NCBI GenBank assembly: GCA_036478235.1
Contig: JAZGDZ010000057.1
Coordinates: forward strand, 1-5,799
Source of the DNA: JACZWZ01 sp036478235
Lineage (GTDB): Bacteria; Actinomycetota; Acidimicrobiia; Spongiisociales; UBA11373
Direction of reading: 5' to 3'
DNA length: 5,799 nt
In this document: in pieces, positions 5,601 to 5,799 of the stretch
How positions within the stretch are numbered: the stretch's first letter is position 1
Layout: the number at the start of each line of letters is the position of its first letter
The notes under the pieces: generated by a model
The model's database searches: none
Seen by the model: the letters and a program-made list of their open reading frames with translations, nothing else
Told to the model about the DNA's origin: nothing
Translations under genes and position numbers: made by a program

Positions 5601-5678
5601 TAGATCACAGCGCCGCCCGCAGGGCGGCACGTCCATGCGGAGGCGCTTCGAGGCCGAGCAGGACTCGAACGCCGCAGC
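5599..5678 (+). repeat. Structured two-hairpin repeat, copy D
   Basis: Abuts copy C and shares its CG with it; period about 69 bases. Hairpin 1 is GCCGCCC (5612-5618), loop GCA, GGGCGGC (5622-5628). Hairpin 2 is GGCG (5642-5645), bulged C, TTCGAG (5647-5652), an 11-base loop, CTCGAA (5664-5669) and CGCC (5670-5673). The A-T pair replaces the G-C pair of copies A and B, a compensated change. The 3' end merges into the 12-base tandem repeat. Confidence 0.85.
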
Positions 5679-5739
5679 CAAATACGCAGCCAAATACGCA
5701 GCCAAATACGCAGCCAAATACGCAGCCAAACCCGTAGCC
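5674..5739 (+). repeat. 12-base tandem repeat (GCAGCCAAATAC)n
   Basis: Four perfect copies of GCAGCCAAATAC start at 5674, 5686, 5698 and 5710. A fifth (5722-5733) ends CCC in place of TAC, and a partial GTAGCC follows at 5734-5739. The AAATA core is unusually AT-rich for this window. The first GCAGCC coincides with the 3' end of copy D. A 12-base unit keeps frame, but no supported gene covers it. Confidence 0.9.
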
Positions 5740-5799
5740 GCGACCCCGCAGTGGACTCGTAGCCTTCTTCAGGGAACCGGGGGGTGTGCCGATGTTCGC

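Larger units (their letters stand above)
5416..5799. other. Gene-poor 384-base right end with hairpin, repeats and satellite
   Basis: No confident gene is seen. In order it holds a 19-base inverted repeat (5465-5483), a CTGAG/CTCAG pair (5507-5511, 5523-5527), repeat copies C and D, a 12-base tandem repeat, and a short unique tail. The tail ends with GGGGGGTG followed by ATG at 5792-5794, which might start a plus-strand gene continuing past the edge. Only two further codons are visible, so no gene is called. Confidence 0.6.

Noticed and set aside
5655..5675. tRNA-like fragment (GGACTCGAACGC resembles the reverse complement of a T-arm)
   Set aside because: No acceptor, D or anticodon stems can be formed around any of the four copies, so the likeness is to one short stretch only.
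5091..5729. Minus-strand frame starting with repeated LAAY residues
   Set aside because: The repeat is the 12-base satellite translated, and the rest is an out-of-frame shadow of the cNMP-binding gene.
5530..5739. CRISPR array
   Set aside because: The tandem units are either directly abutting (C/D) or a 12-base satellite. There are no unique spacers of even length and no cas genes.

Overview
The window is GC-rich, with strong G/C preference at third codon positions, GTG as well as ATG starts, and short intergenic gaps. This fits a high-GC actinobacterium (Actinomycetota). An uncultured, environmental Acidimicrobiia-like lineage is my guess, but the sequence holds no marker gene to settle it. 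There are no rRNA or tRNA genes, transposases or CRISPR arrays.

Layout. (1) 1-765, plus strand: the C-terminal end of a membrane protein, then 9 bases later a small FMN nitroreductase-family protein. (2) 893-1908, minus strand: a two-gene XdhC/CoxI set. The N-terminal domain gene and the Rossmann-domain gene overlap by GTGA. They converge on the nitroreductase, and no molybdenum hydroxylase is in view. (3) 2078-3643, plus strand: a membrane-anchored putative glycoside hydrolase of the DUF4015 type, with two beta-sandwich-like segments between anchor and barrel, transcribed divergently from the xdhC pair. (4) 3644-3800: a convergent gap with a strong GC hairpin, a 14-base direct repeat and a second hairpin. 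(5) 3801-4619, minus strand: a metallo-beta-lactamase-fold hydrolase. (6) 4996-5415, minus strand: a stand-alone cyclic-nucleotide-binding domain protein with no DNA-binding domain. The last 384 bases hold no confident gene.

The most unusual content is non-coding. Four copies of a roughly 75-80 base element lie in two pairs, at 4743-4947 and 5530-5675, all in one orientation. Each folds into two hairpins joined by a linker of constant length. Base changes between copies are compensated across both stems, so structure and not only sequence appears conserved. Each pair lies about 115-125 bases upstream of the start codon of a minus-strand gene (the hydrolase and the cNMP protein), and the second pair runs into a 12-base tandem repeat. 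The family could be a cis-acting RNA element or a REP/MITE-like mobile palindrome; the window alone cannot decide.

Working links: the cNMP-binding protein and the metallo-hydrolase share strand and repeat context and may form a nucleotide-signalling pair (inference). The xdhC pair should serve maturation of a molybdenum hydroxylase encoded elsewhere. The glycoside hydrolase should act on extracytoplasmic polysaccharide.
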